Made by a program: the position numbers and the translations under genes | NCBI GenBank assembly: GCA_030536685.1 | Contig: JAUNPP010000001.1 | Span: forward strand, 103,944-148,708 | DNA: 44,765 nt | From: Lachnospiraceae bacterium | GTDB taxonomy: Bacteria > Bacillota > Clostridia > Lachnospirales > Lachnospiraceae | Direction: 5' to 3' | Shown: positions 24,855 to 33,857 of the stretch, piece by piece | Numbering within the stretch: the first letter of the stretch is position 1 | How the letters are laid out: each line of letters starts with the position of its first letter | Notes under the pieces: generated by a model | Told to the model about the DNA's origin: nothing | Database searches by the model: none | Seen by the model: only the letters and a program-made list of their open reading frames with translations

Positions 24855-26624
24855 GTGCGTAAATGGGAGTGGGTTAAAACAATTCTGGCAGCGGCAGCAG
24901 CGGCGGCTCTGATTCTGTTTCTGGGAGATCGAGATGCATTTTATCATTGGATAGAAGCTCTTATTTATATAGGAATCCTTGCGGGAGGATTTTATGGAGG
25001 TTTGGCTTTCGGGGCTTGTGCGGGAGGACTTCTGGGCCTTCTGCGCTGGTTTATAATCGGCGGTGAACTGTTTCAGGTGGTGGCGCTGTTTGCGGGTGGC
25101 GTCTGCTGTGCCTTCTTTGGACAGCTGGGAAAGGGGGCTTCCTGTCTGGCTTTTTTGTCGGGAACCGCGGTTTGTTATCTGCTCTTTGATGTAGAGCTTC
25201 CCCCGGGGGTGTTTGAGACATTGGTGGTAGCTCTGGCCGTTTTCCTTATTGTATCACCAGGAAAAAAGCGAGACGGAAGAAACAAATTCGGAAGCAGCAA
25301 ATTCGGAAGCAGCAGAAGCGGAATTGAAAGCAACAGAAGTGGAGCTGTAAGAGGCAGAATTTTCAAAAAAATAGCGGAGAGAGAGCATGCGGCGGCGGTG
25401 GCTCCTGAAAAAATGGTGTTGGCATGGGATACGGCGGAAGCAGAGGGGAGAATGGATTTTGCGGCATTTGGTGTTGGACAGGGCTGGAGGCGGCTGGCGG
25501 AGAATTTTATGGCGCTTGCCCGTTGTTTTGATGATCAGAGTCTGTTGGTTCTGGCTGATGAGGAGGATTGTCTGACCGCAGCGGAGTGGAAGCAGCGTTT
25601 TTTGGAAAGCAGACAGACTATTTGCCTGCAGTTTGCTCAGATAGGCGAGGTGATTCTGAAGCAGCAGCAAAGAAATTCTTCTTTTTTTGAAGTGACGGAG
25701 CGTTATGGGGAGAAGATAGAACGGCAGCTGAGAATGCACCGGATTTATCTGAAGCAGCTGCAGGTGATGGAGAATGTGCAGGGCAGACAGGAGATTTTTG
25801 CCCGGATTTCGTGCAAAAGAGGGGTTCATCTTTCTGCGCAGGAGGCGGCCTCTTTTTTTCGGACGGATTTCGGCAGGATTTTTTGTCCGGCTTATGACTG
25901 TCGGTCGGTTATCAGCGTGCAGGAGGGAAATGTGCATTTGATAGAAAAACAGAAATTTAAGGTTCTCTATGGACTGGCGCGAAAACAGAAAACGGGAGAA
26001 AACTGCTCAGGGGATTCATTTTCTGCCAGATTGCTGGGCGAGGAACGTATGCTTTTATGTCTTTCGGATGGAATGGGAACCGGAAAAAAAGCCGGTCTGG
26101 AAAGCAAAATGGCGGTGGAGCTTTTAGAGCAGCTTCTGGAAAACGGATTTTCCATCCCGGCGGCGGTTAATATGGTAAATCAGATTCTTTTAAATGGAAG
26201 GTACAGGCAAACGCCAACGACTCTTGACATTTGCCTGTTTGACCTTTACAGTGGAAGCTGTCAGTTTGCTAAAATGGGTGCGGCAGTCGGTTATCTGAAA
26301 CGGGGAAACAGTGTGTCGGCAATACGCGGACAGTCGGTTCCTCTGGGAATGATTTCCTGTGAAAAAATGGATTACAATATGGTACCGGAGGAAATGGTAC
26401 AGGAGGAACAGCTGCAGTCAGGGGATATGCTGGTTATGATGACAGATGGTGTCTCCGAGAAGGCAGGACTGGCATCGGATGAAATTTTAAAGGAACTGAT
26501 TTCCAGGTGTACGATCTGTAATGCAGGGGAAATGGCCGAGTGGCTTATGGAACAGCTGATGCTGCTCGATGATACGATACAGGATGATATGACCATTCTT
26601 GCAGCAGGCATATGGAAGAAATAA
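24855..26624 (+). CDS. spoIIE: Stage II sporulation protein E-like PP2C serine phosphatase
   Basis: 589 residues, much shorter than the roughly 800-residue Bacillus protein. Residues 1-140 hold about five membrane helices rather than ten. A basic linker (about 140-175) carries a repeated pentapeptide KFGSS. The C-terminal third is a PPM/PP2C phosphatase with LSDGMGTG (about 401), TTLDICLFDL, MMTDGVSE (about 526) and DDMTILA (about 576). In sporulation SpoIIE dephosphorylates SpoIIAA and so activates sigma-F. The start is GTG with GGGGAG upstream. It is followed by tilS, hpt and ftsH, an order kept across many spore-formers. Confidence 0.88.
   Translation: MRKWEWVKTILAAAAAAALILFLGDRDAFYHWIEALIYIGILAGGFYGGLAFGACAGGLLGLLRWFIIGGELFQVVALFAGGVCCAFFGQLGKGASCLAFLSGTAVCYLLFDVELPPGVFETLVVALAVFLIVSPGKKRDGRNKFGSSKFGSSRSGIESNRSGAVRGRIFKKIAEREHAAAVAPEKMVLAWDTAEAEGRMDFAAFGVGQGWRRLAENFMALARCFDDQSLLVLADEEDCLTAAEWKQRFLESRQTICLQFAQIGEVILKQQQRNSSFFEVTERYGEKIERQLRMHRIYLKQLQVMENVQGRQEIFARISCKRGVHLSAQEAASFFRTDFGRIFCPAYDCRSVISVQEGNVHLIEKQKFKVLYGLARKQKTGENCSGDSFSARLLGEERMLLCLSDGMGTGKKAGLESKMAVELLEQLLENGFSIPAAVNMVNQILLNGRYRQTPTTLDICLFDLYSGSCQFAKMGAAVGYLKRGNSVSAIRGQSVPLGMISCEKMDYNMVPEEMVQEEQLQSGDMLVMMTDGVSEKAGLASDEILKELISRCTICNAGEMAEWLMEQLMLLDDTIQDDMTILAAGIWKK
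25284..25313 (+). repeat. In-frame 15-bp tandem repeat, 2 copies, in spoIIE
   Basis: AAATTCGGAAGCAGC twice in exact tandem, encoding KFGSS-KFGSS, followed by a diverged RSGIESN-RSG. Located in the linker after the last membrane helix. Confidence 0.93.
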
Positions 26625-28162
26625 AGACTGAGAAAAACGGTGTGAGAAAATTGAATACGAACAGAAACAGAGAAAACAATGAATATGAGTGCAATACAGA
26701 CAGAAGCAGAGAAAACAATGAGTATGGGAGCCTGGAGCGGCAGGTTTTTGAGTTTATAAAGAGGAAGAAGCTGGTGCAAGAGGGCGGACGGGTTCTGGCG
26801 GCAGTTTCCGGCGGAGCGGATTCGGTGTGTTTGCTGTTGATTTTGAAGGAGCTGGAGCAGGCTCTGGGAATCTGCGTGGAGGCTGTGACGGTCAATCATG
26901 GAATACGTGGAGAGACGGCGGAAAGAGATGTTGGTTTTGTAAGCGATCTGTGCGGAAAATGGAAGATTCCGGTGCATATCTGCCGGGTGGAGGTGCCCGA
27001 GCTTGCAAAGCGCGAGCAGCTGTCGGAGGAGGAAGCTGCCCGCAAAGCCAGATACCGGTGTTTTTATGAGACGGCGGAGAAAATCGGTGCATCGGCGGTG
27101 GCAGTGGCACATCACAGGGACGATAATTGTGAAACGATCCTTCATCATCTGTTTCGAGGCAGCAGTCTCCGCGGCCTTCGCGGGATGGAGGCTTCGCGGA
27201 AGATGGGAAGTTTAAATGTAATCCGTCCTTTTCTGGAAACGGGCAGAAGGGAAATTGAAGAATGGCTTGAAGAGCGCAGAATTTCGTGGTGTACGGATGA
27301 GACCAATCTGGAGGACGATTATACCAGAAACCGTCTGCGTCATCATGTGATCCCTCTTGTGGAAGCTCAGATCAATCAGCAGGCATCAGCTCACGTTGCG
27401 CAGGCGGGAGCTTACATCGCCGAAGCACAGGAACTGCTGGAGGAGCTTGCAGCAAAATGGCTTCAATCGCATGGCAAGTGGGAAAATACCGGATTTTGCA
27501 TTTCAATACCGGCTCTTTGCGAGGTAAAACCGATCGTGCGCAGGGAGATTCTGATCCAGGCTTTAAAGAGCGCTGTGGCGGATGCTGTTTTTAAGGATGT
27601 AGGGCATGTTCATCTGGAAATGATCTGGGAACTTGCGCAGGGGGAAACTTCCCGCAGAATTGCATTGCCCTCGGGAATCAGCGTCCGAAAGCAGTATGAA
27701 TGGCTGGTTTTTACGAAAGAGGACAGGGTCACCAAAAAAGAGCAGACGGAAAAAACGGCGTCTTTTATTTCTCTGCCGGATGGAAATCAGATAGAAATTC
27801 AGGTTCCGGAGCTTGCAAATGGCATTTTATTCCGGATTTTTTCGTATAATGGTGAAAAAATACCGGAAAACAACTATACGAAATGGTTAGATTATGATAG
27901 AATTAAAAATGGACTTTCCCTGCGTACCCGCCGTACCGGCGATTATTTTCTTTTGGATGGCGGCGGCAGGAAGACGGTGAAATCCTATATGATCGATCAG
28001 AAAATTCCTGCAGAGCAGAGGGCTTCGATGCCTTTGCTGGCGGCTGGCAGTCATGTGCTTTGGCTTTCTGACGGAAGGATCAGTGCCGGCTGTAAAGTAA
28101 GCGATGAAACGCGTTATATTTTGGAATTATACTTGAAAGAGGAGAAGATTAGTCATGAGTGA
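26612..28162 (+). CDS. tilS: tRNA(Ile)-lysidine synthase
   Basis: 516 residues. The N-type ATP pyrophosphatase P-loop is AAVSGGADSVCLL (about 63-75), followed by VNHGIRG, AHHRDDNCETILHHLFRGSSLRGL and the C-terminal TilS domain with TRRTGDYF and KSYMIDQKIPAEQR. It makes lysidine at C34 of the AUA-reading tRNA(Ile). ATG 26612 overlaps the spoIIE end by 13 bp with a weak ribosome-binding site, implying coupling. The first 42 or so residues are not family sequence: they hold a 13-residue unit repeated twice. A start further in, without the repeat, would need a non-ATG codon; none is compelling. Confidence 0.92.
   Translation: MEEIKTEKNGVRKLNTNRNRENNEYECNTDRSRENNEYGSLERQVFEFIKRKKLVQEGGRVLAAVSGGADSVCLLLILKELEQALGICVEAVTVNHGIRGETAERDVGFVSDLCGKWKIPVHICRVEVPELAKREQLSEEEAARKARYRCFYETAEKIGASAVAVAHHRDDNCETILHHLFRGSSLRGLRGMEASRKMGSLNVIRPFLETGRREIEEWLEERRISWCTDETNLEDDYTRNRLRHHVIPLVEAQINQQASAHVAQAGAYIAEAQELLEELAAKWLQSHGKWENTGFCISIPALCEVKPIVRREILIQALKSAVADAVFKDVGHVHLEMIWELAQGETSRRIALPSGISVRKQYEWLVFTKEDRVTKKEQTEKTASFISLPDGNQIEIQVPELANGILFRIFSYNGEKIPENNYTKWLDYDRIKNGLSLRTRRTGDYFLLDGGGRKTVKSYMIDQKIPAEQRASMPLLAAGSHVLWLSDGRISAGCKVSDETRYILELYLKEEKISHE
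26654..26731 (+). repeat. In-frame 39-bp tandem duplication at the tilS N terminus
   Basis: Units NTNRNRENNEYEC (26654-26692) and NTDRSRENNEYGS (26693-26731). About five base differences. It precedes the conserved catalytic domain. Confidence 0.93.
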
Positions 28163-28685
28163 AAGAATCCGGGTTCTGCTTACAGAAGAAGAAGTTGATC
28201 ACAAAATCAGTGAAATCGGTGCCAAAATCAGTAAAGATTATGAGGGCAGGAGCGTGCATATGATCTGCATTTTAAAAGGCGGAGTATGCTTTATGTGCGA
28301 ACTGGCCAAAAGAATTACTGTACCGGTATCCTTTGATTTCATGGCAGTATCCAGCTATGGAGGAGATACAAAATCAAGTGGTGTTATCAAGATCATTAAG
28401 GATCTGGACGAACCGTTAAAGGGTAAGGACGTTCTGATCGTGGAGGATATCATTGACTCCGGCAGAACCTTAAGCCATCTTTGTGAGCTGTTAAAGCACA
28501 GAGAGCCCGCAAGTATCCATATCTGTACTTTGCTTGATAAGCCTTCCAGACGTGTGAAGGCAGTCAATGTGGATTATACAGCTTTTGAAATTCCGGATGA
28601 ATTTGTGGTTGGATATGGTCTGGATTATGACCAGAGATACAGAAATCTTCCTTATATCGGCGTAGTGGAATTTGACGAGGATTAA
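28155..28685 (+). CDS. hpt: Hypoxanthine phosphoribosyltransferase
   Basis: 176 residues. The PRPP-binding motif VLIVEDIIDSGRTL is at about 93-106, the N-terminal loop LKGGVCF at about 40-46 and the purine-side VGYGLDYDQRYRNLPYIG near the end. It salvages hypoxanthine and guanine to IMP and GMP. The start overlaps the tilS stop by 8 bp and follows GAGGAGAAG. In Bacillus the neighbouring TilS and HprT proteins also act together in ftsH regulation. Confidence 0.95.
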   Translation: MSERIRVLLTEEEVDHKISEIGAKISKDYEGRSVHMICILKGGVCFMCELAKRITVPVSFDFMAVSSYGGDTKSSGVIKIIKDLDEPLKGKDVLIVEDIIDSGRTLSHLCELLKHREPASIHICTLLDKPSRRVKAVNVDYTAFEIPDEFVVGYGLDYDQRYRNLPYIGVVEFDED

Positions 28686-28713
28686 GAAGATTGATTAGCA
28701 TTCTTGGATATTC

Positions 28714-28742
28714 GGAGCCGGAGTTTTGGGACTTTGGCTCCA
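28714..28742 (+). terminator. Hairpin between hpt and ftsH
   Basis: GGAGCC...GGCTCC with inner GAGT/ACTT pairing, followed by ATATTTTAA. It could be a weak terminator or attenuator; the T-run is poor, so ftsH may still be partly read through. Confidence 0.45.
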
Positions 28743-28771
28743 TATTTTAACAGGAGGTTTATTCTCAATTG

Positions 28772-30628
28772 ATGATGAAGAAAAAAGTGAATTACTTTCT
28801 CCCATTACTGATCGTACTGGTAATTGTATTTATTTATACAAATTCCAGTATTTTTTACGGGGAGTCATGTAACTATAATGAGTATGAAAATATGCTGGAC
28901 AAGGGGGATGTTCTCTCTGCCAACGTGATTCCCAATGCGGAAACACCTACCGGCCGTATCAGCCTGTATCTGAAGGACGGATCGAATTACACGCTGAACG
29001 TGACGGATGTGAATACCGAGATCCGGAATCTGAGAGAAGCCGGCGTTACGGTTGATGTAGGCCGGGTTCAGCGGGAAAATCATTTCCTTACGATTGTGCT
29101 TCCTATTTTATGCGGTATTATTCTGATTGGTATGCTGTTTATCATGATGAACAATCAGGCGATGCAGGGAGGCGGCAACAACAAGATGATGAACTTCGGT
29201 AAAAGCCGCGCCCGCAAGGATGACGGTAAAAACCGGGTGACATTTAAGGATGTAGCCGGTCTTCAGGAGGAAAAAGAAGATCTCGAGGAGCTGGTTGATT
29301 TCCTGCGTTCTCCGGGCAAATATATCAGCCTCGGGGCAAGAATTCCCAAGGGCGTGCTTTTGGTGGGCCCGCCAGGAACCGGTAAAACCCTGCTTGCGAA
29401 AGCTGTTGCAGGAGAGGCGGGAGTACCGTTTTTCAGTATTTCCGGTTCTGACTTTGTGGAAATGTTTGTTGGCGTCGGTGCATCCCGTGTCAGAGATTTA
29501 TTTCATGATGCAAAGATGAGCGCGCCGTGTATTGTATTTATTGATGAAATTGATGCTGTAGCAAGACGAAGAGGCGCCGGTATGGGTGGCGGACACGATG
29601 AACGTGAACAGACTCTGAATCAGCTGCTGGTAGAGATGGATGGTTTTGGCGTTAATGAAGGAATTATCGTGCTGGCGGCTACAAACCGTGTGGATATTCT
29701 GGATCCTGCGATTTTAAGACCTGGACGTTTTGACCGGAAAGTAGGCGTGGGAAGACCGGATGTAAAAGGACGCGAAGAGATCCTTAAGGTTCATTCCAGA
29801 AAGAAACCGCTTGCAGATGATGTAGATCTGCATCAGGTAGCGCTGACAACTTCCGGATTTGCAGGCGCAGACCTTGAGAATCTGATGAATGAGTCAGCAA
29901 TCCGTGCGGCGAAGGAAAATCGTCAGTATATCAGCCGTGAGGATATCAATCAGGCATTTATCAAGGTAGGAATCGGCGCAGAGAAGAAGAGCCACCTGGT
30001 ATCGGATAAAGAAAAGCGGATTACTGCTTATCACGAATCCGGCCATGCGATTCTGTTCCATCTGCTTCCGGAAGTAGGTCCCGTTCATACGGTGTCCATT
30101 ATTCCTACAGGCATGGGCGCTGCGGGCTATACAATGCCTCAGCCGGGACCGGATGAAATGTTCAGAACCAAGAATGAAATGCTTCAGGATATTATGGTAG
30201 GACTTGGCGGACGAATTGCCGAAGAGATGATCTTCGGTGACGTAACAACAGGCGCTTCCCAGGATATCAAGCAGGCAACCGCCGCTGCGCGCAGTATGGT
30301 GACCCTGTATGGTATGTCAGATGAGCTGGGTATGATTCATTACGGCAGTGATGATGATGAAGTCTTTATCGGCCGTGATCTGGCTCACACCAGAAGCTAC
30401 AGCGAAAGTGTTGCAGCAAGAATTGATGATGAAGTAAAAAGTATTATTGATGAGTGTTACGCTAAGGCGAAAAAGCTTCTGGAAGCGAACAGAGAGATTC
30501 TGGAGAAAAGTGCACAGCTTCTGCTTGAGAAGGAAAAAATCAGCGGAGAAGAGTTCGAAGCTCTTTTTACTGATGACAGTGCGGCTTTACAGGAAGCTGT
30601 TTCAGAAAAAAGCAGTATTTTACAGTAA
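28772..30628 (+). CDS. ftsH: ATP-dependent zinc metalloprotease FtsH
   Basis: About 618 residues. Two N-terminal membrane helices (about 8-28 and 108-130) flank an extracytoplasmic domain. The AAA+ module has Walker A GPPGTGKT (about 197), Walker B IVFIDEID (about 253) and the SRH region [20 protein letters not shown]. The zinc site is HESGH (about 420), an HExxH form with Ser where Ala is usual. It degrades misfolded membrane proteins and some regulators. Start: ATG 28772 is 14 bp from AGGAGG; the TTG at 28769 (11 bp) is an alternative. Confidence 0.96.
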   Translation: MMKKKVNYFLPLLIVLVIVFIYTNSSIFYGESCNYNEYENMLDKGDVLSANVIPNAETPTGRISLYLKDGSNYTLNVTDVNTEIRNLREAGVTVDVGRVQRENHFLTIVLPILCGIILIGMLFIMMNNQAMQGGGNNKMMNFGKSRARKDDGKNRVTFKDVAGLQEEKEDLEELVDFLRSPGKYISLGARIPKGVLLVGPPGTGKTLLAKAVAGEAGVPFFSISGSDFVEMFVGVGASRVRDLFHDAKMSAPCIVFIDEIDAVARRRGAGMGGGHDEREQTLNQLLVEMDGFGVNEGIIVLAATNRVDILDPAILRPGRFDRKVGVGRPDVKGREEILKVHSRKKPLADDVDLHQVALTTSGFAGADLENLMNESAIRAAKENRQYISREDINQAFIKVGIGAEKKSHLVSDKEKRITAYHESGHAILFHLLPEVGPVHTVSIIPTGMGAAGYTMPQPGPDEMFRTKNEMLQDIMVGLGGRIAEEMIFGDVTTGASQDIKQATAAARSMVTLYGMSDELGMIHYGSDDDEVFIGRDLAHTRSYSESVAARIDDEVKSIIDECYAKAKKLLEANREILEKSAQLLLEKEKISGEEFEALFTDDSAALQEAVSEKSSILQ

Positions 30629-30700
30629 AATTCTTGCCGGCAGCGGTAAAGTATTTTGAAAATATGTTTTAAAATGGGGTTTGAGGGCTTGAAAAAATAG

Positions 30701-30748
30701 TAAAAAACCATGTAAAAAAGCTGCATGTTTTTCTGTGGTTTTTTATAA
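30701..30748 (+). terminator. Probable ftsH terminator
   Basis: AAAAAACCA and TGGTTTTTT with internal CATG pairing, ending in a six-T run and ATA. It lies about 75 bp after the ftsH stop. Confidence 0.6.
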
Positions 30749-30844
30749 ATGCCGAAAGTGCCTTATTCACGATGTATAGAAATTGATTGAAAAAAACAAA
30801 GTATTTGTTAACACTTATTTTGAAAAAGCGGATATAATAAATAC

Positions 30845-30946
30845 TGTAAATCCCCCAATACATCATATATTTTTGCTACACCCCCATAAAATGAAATACC
30901 TTCTCCTGAAAAGGTCAGTACTTCCCCGTACTGGCCTTTTCTCTTT
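30845..30946 (+). ncRNA. Candidate small RNA with C-rich motifs
   Basis: A TATAAT at 30833-30838 (with a weak TTAACA 19 bp upstream) would start a transcript near 30845. It would end at a 14-bp hairpin (30908-30921 / 30928-30941, one G-U pair) followed by TCTTTCTC. No open frame with a ribosome-binding site lies in it. Three cytosine-rich, probably unpaired stretches occur: TCCCCC (30851), CCCCC (30881) and the hairpin loop TTCCCC (30922). Such motifs are typical of Gram-positive small RNAs that pair with ribosome-binding sites. The call is inference. The remainder of 30947-31119 shows only an AT-rich leader before the amylase gene. Confidence 0.45.
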
Positions 30947-31119
30947 CTCAGACTTTTTGCAAAAAGTGTTGAAAAACAGATAAAATGTTGAAAAAGAGGG
31001 GGTAATTGGAGGGAATTTTTTACGTCATTTAGAGGATGTTTAACTTGTTTTAAATCATTTGATATTATAAAATAGGTAGCAGAGGTGCCATTTGGTGAAT
31101 AATATAGAGGTGAGATCAT

Positions 31120-33438
31120 ATGTCTGAAGATAGAGGAATTAATTTACGCGCACTGTTTTCTGATGAAAGCAGTATGTTTCGAATACCGGAGGAACCGAAT
31201 CAGGGAGAAACCATGACGATTCGTTTCCGCACATTGAAAGGGGATGTGGATGGAGTAACGCTGTCCCTTCTTTTTTACGGCCCGCAGGAAGAAAACTCTG
31301 CTGTTTGTGTAAAAGAAGTGGAAATCCCGATGAAAACATCTTCTGCCCGAAAAAAAGAAAAAAGTATGGAGGCAGAGGAAAAACCTGCAGTTGAAGCGAA
31401 GACTCTGACAGAGAAGAAAATTGTAGCTGAAGCGAAGAATCTGACTGAAGAAAAACCTGCAGTTGAAGCGAAGAATCTGACAGAAAAGAAAATTGCAGCT
31501 GAAGAGAATCTGACAGCGGAGGAAACTGAGGTACAGGAAGCTGCATCTGCAGAGGAAACGGCGGAGTTTGATACGCAGTTTGACTTTTATGAAGCAGAAA
31601 TTTCAGTGGGAGATGAGCCGTTCTGGTATTACTTTAAAGTGAATAAGGGTTCAGAGCAGATCTGTTACAATAAACTGGGTGTAACAGAGGAAAAGGAACG
31701 TCGTTATAATTTTGTAGTCCGCCCGGGTGTACATGTACCGGAATGGGCAAAGGGAGCAGTTTTTTATCAGATTTTCGTAGATCGTTTTTGTAATGGCGAT
31801 CCTTCCAATGATGTTTTGAACCGTGAATATCTGTATGTAGACGGAATTCCGTCCACCAGTGCAAGAAGCTGGTCAGAGGATTCTCTGGCTTTGGATGTCG
31901 GCCGTTTTTATGGCGGAGATCTGCAGGGTGTGCTGGATAAACTGGATTATATCGGGAGCCTGGGAGTGAATGCAATTTATTTCAATCCTATATTTGTTTC
32001 TCCCTCCAATCATAAATATGACAGTCAGGATTATGATTATATCGATCCTCATTACGGAGTGATTCTGGATGATGAGGGCGATCTTCTTCCGGAAGGTGCG
32101 CATGATAACCAGAGTGCGACACGTTATATCAGCCGTGTAACCAGCTTTAAAAATCTGGAAGCCAGCAATGAACTGTTTGCAAAGCTCTGTAAGGAAGCGC
32201 ATAAAAGAGGAATCCGGATAGTGTTAGATGGAGTGTTCAATCACTGCGGTTCCTTTAATAAATGGCTGGATAGAGAACGGATCTATGAAAAACAGGAAGG
32301 CTATGAAAAGGGCGCATTTGTCAGCAAAGAAAGTCCCTACAGAGGATTTTTCCATTTCAGGAGCGATAACTGGCCGTACAATCCGAGTTATGAGGGCTGG
32401 TGGGATCACGATACCCTGCCAAAGCTCAATTATGAGGAATCAGAGGAGCTTTGTAATTATGTAATGCATGTGGCCCGCAAATGGGTTTCTGAGCCCTTCT
32501 GCGTGGATGGATGGCGTCTGGATGTGGCAGCCGATTTAGGACATTCAGAGGAATTTAATCATAAATTCTGGAAACGGTTCCGTGAAAATGTAAAGGAATC
32601 GAACGAGGAAGCTCTGATTCTGGCGGAGCATTACGGCGATGCCTCCAAATGGCTGCAGGGTGACGAATGGGATACGATAATGAACTATGACGCATTTATG
32701 GAACCGGTAACCTGGTTTTTGACAGGTCTGGAAAAACACAGCGACCGCTATGATGCGCATATGTTTAATAACGGACAGGTATTTTATGATACCATGCGCT
32801 ATAATATGGCACGAATGCACAGAGGAGCCCTTTTAACTGCGATGAATGAGCTGTCTAATCATGATCATTCCCGCTTTATGACCAGAACGAACCGCCGTGT
32901 GGGCAGACTTGCCTATCTGGGCGCCAGAGCAGCAGAGGAAGGGATCAACAAGGGTATTTTCAGGGAAGGTGTTGTAATTCAGATGACATGGCCGGGCGCG
33001 CCGACTATTTATTATGGCGATGAAACCGGTTTATGCGGCTGGACAGACCCGGACAGCAGAAGAACCTATCCCTGGGATGATCAGGATCTGGAACTGATTG
33101 AATTTCAAAAATACATGGGCGGCATTCACAAAAGAAATAAGGCCCTTCAGACAGGTTCCATGAAATTCCTGGGCTATGATTACGGAATCCTGATGTATGG
33201 ACGTTTTGAAAAAGACAACCGAATCGCCATAGCGGTTAATAATCAGGAAGAAGACGTGGAGCTGGATATTCCCGTGTGGGAACTGGGAATCAAAGACAAC
33301 ACCTGTATGCGCCGGCTTATGAGCACTTCGGAAAAGGGCTACAATGTAGGAGCAAAGCTTTACACCGTGGAAAACGGAATGGTTCATGTGGAAGTAACAG
33401 CATATGGTTCAGTGATACTGCAGAATGAAGAGCAGTAG
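31120..33438 (+). CDS. GH13 alpha-amylase/neopullulanase-family glycosidase
   Basis: 772 residues. An N-terminal beta domain like CBM34 (about 1-75 and 145-205) is interrupted by a charged repeat insertion at about 85-140. The GH13 barrel starts at VFYQIFVDRFCNGDPSND. Regions: VLDGVFNHCG (I), WRLDVAADLGH with nucleophile Asp near 467 (II), ILAEHYGD with Glu near 502 (III) and ELSNHDHSR (IV). There is no signal peptide, so it probably acts on maltodextrins or cyclodextrins in the cytoplasm. The start has GAGGTGAG upstream. Neopullulanase, maltogenic amylase and cyclomaltodextrinase cannot be separated by eye. Confidence 0.85.
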   Translation: MSEDRGINLRALFSDESSMFRIPEEPNQGETMTIRFRTLKGDVDGVTLSLLFYGPQEENSAVCVKEVEIPMKTSSARKKEKSMEAEEKPAVEAKTLTEKKIVAEAKNLTEEKPAVEAKNLTEKKIAAEENLTAEETEVQEAASAEETAEFDTQFDFYEAEISVGDEPFWYYFKVNKGSEQICYNKLGVTEEKERRYNFVVRPGVHVPEWAKGAVFYQIFVDRFCNGDPSNDVLNREYLYVDGIPSTSARSWSEDSLALDVGRFYGGDLQGVLDKLDYIGSLGVNAIYFNPIFVSPSNHKYDSQDYDYIDPHYGVILDDEGDLLPEGAHDNQSATRYISRVTSFKNLEASNELFAKLCKEAHKRGIRIVLDGVFNHCGSFNKWLDRERIYEKQEGYEKGAFVSKESPYRGFFHFRSDNWPYNPSYEGWWDHDTLPKLNYEESEELCNYVMHVARKWVSEPFCVDGWRLDVAADLGHSEEFNHKFWKRFRENVKESNEEALILAEHYGDASKWLQGDEWDTIMNYDAFMEPVTWFLTGLEKHSDRYDAHMFNNGQVFYDTMRYNMARMHRGALLTAMNELSNHDHSRFMTRTNRRVGRLAYLGARAAEEGINKGIFREGVVIQMTWPGAPTIYYGDETGLCGWTDPDSRRTYPWDDQDLELIEFQKYMGGIHKRNKALQTGSMKFLGYDYGILMYGRFEKDNRIAIAVNNQEEDVELDIPVWELGIKDNTCMRRLMSTSEKGYNVGAKLYTVENGMVHVEVTAYGSVILQNEEQ
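31378..31521 (+). repeat. In-frame 72-bp tandem repeat in the amylase N domain
   Basis: Two 24-codon copies (31378-31449 and 31450-31521, the second with small deletions at its end), each made of two related 12-residue halves with EKPAVEAK and EKKI-x-AEAKNLT motifs. It encodes a charged, probably helical or disordered insertion within the N-terminal beta domain. Confidence 0.92.
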
Positions 33439-33460
33439 ACAGCAGCAGACAGCAGCAGAC
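33431..33460. repeat. 10-bp tandem repeat spanning the amylase stop codon
   Basis: AGCAGTAGAC, AGCAGCAGAC, AGCAGCAGAC. The first unit contains the TAG stop of the amylase gene; one base (T versus C) makes the difference between stop and read-on. Confidence 0.92.
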
Positions 33461-33483
33461 AGGACTGTTGTTCAGCGATTTTT

Positions 33484-33566
33484 GGACAGCAGGGTGTCCA
33501 TGGGACGCAAGATGTCTATGATACGGCATCATAGACATCTTGCTGGTTTTTGCAGCTCTTACTGTC
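33484..33566 (+). repeat. Variable-stem hairpin element, copy C (short form)
   Basis: The same head (GGACAG, GGTGTCCATGGGAC) and tail (CTGGTTTTTGCAG, then CTGTCATAA) as the other copies. Here the stem GCAAGATGTCTATGAT (33507-33522) pairs perfectly over 16 bp with 33528-33543 around the 5-nt loop ACGGC; the distal part of the long hairpin is missing. A single copy, between the amylase gene and tRNA-Gly. Downstream, 33567-33646 has an AT-rich direct repeat (CGTGATTAAATAAAAAAA twice, 31 bp apart) and no gene. Confidence 0.88.
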
Positions 33567-33646
33567 ATAAAATGATGAACAGCTGCAAAATTGTCGTGAT
33601 TAAATAAAAAAATAAAAAAATTACCGTGATTAAATAAAAAAAGTTC

Positions 33647-33675
33647 TTGACAGTTTCTTTTTTTAGGTGTATATT
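33647..33675 (+). promoter_or_regulatory. Sigma-A promoter of tRNA-Gly
   Basis: TTGACA (33647-33652), 17-bp spacer, TATATT (33670-33675), 25 bp before the mature tRNA 5' end. Confidence 0.8.
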
Positions 33676-33700
33676 AAATGCGTTGTTGAAAAACGCATAT

Positions 33701-33771
33701 GCGGGTGTAGTTCAATGGTAGAACACTAGCCTTCCAAGCTAGATACGTGGGTTCGATTCCCATCACCCGCT
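33701..33771 (+). tRNA. tRNA-Gly (anticodon UCC)
   Basis: A cloverleaf folds from GCGGGTG/CACCCGC (acceptor), GTTC/GAAC (D stem), CTAGC-CTTCCAA-GCTAG (anticodon TCC) and the GTGGG-TTCGATT-CCCAT T-arm, with U73 as discriminator. CCA is not encoded; TTT follows. Confidence 0.97.
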
Positions 33772-33778
33772 TTTGAGA

Positions 33779-33812
33779 GAGGATACGTCGTTGGATGTGT
33801 CCTTTTTTTATA
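33779..33812 (+). terminator. tRNA-Gly terminator
   Basis: AGGATAC and GTGTCCT (one T-G pair) around a 10-nt loop, followed by six Ts. Confidence 0.8.
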
Positions 33813-33857
33813 TGATTTTGCAGGTGAAAATAAACTTTTTATAAAAAGGGGTAGGAT

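Noticed and set aside
25254-25937. 227-codon minus-strand frame within spoIIE
   Set aside because: Shadow of the phosphatase gene: no ribosome-binding site and a Leu/Ser/Arg-rich composition mirroring the sense codons.
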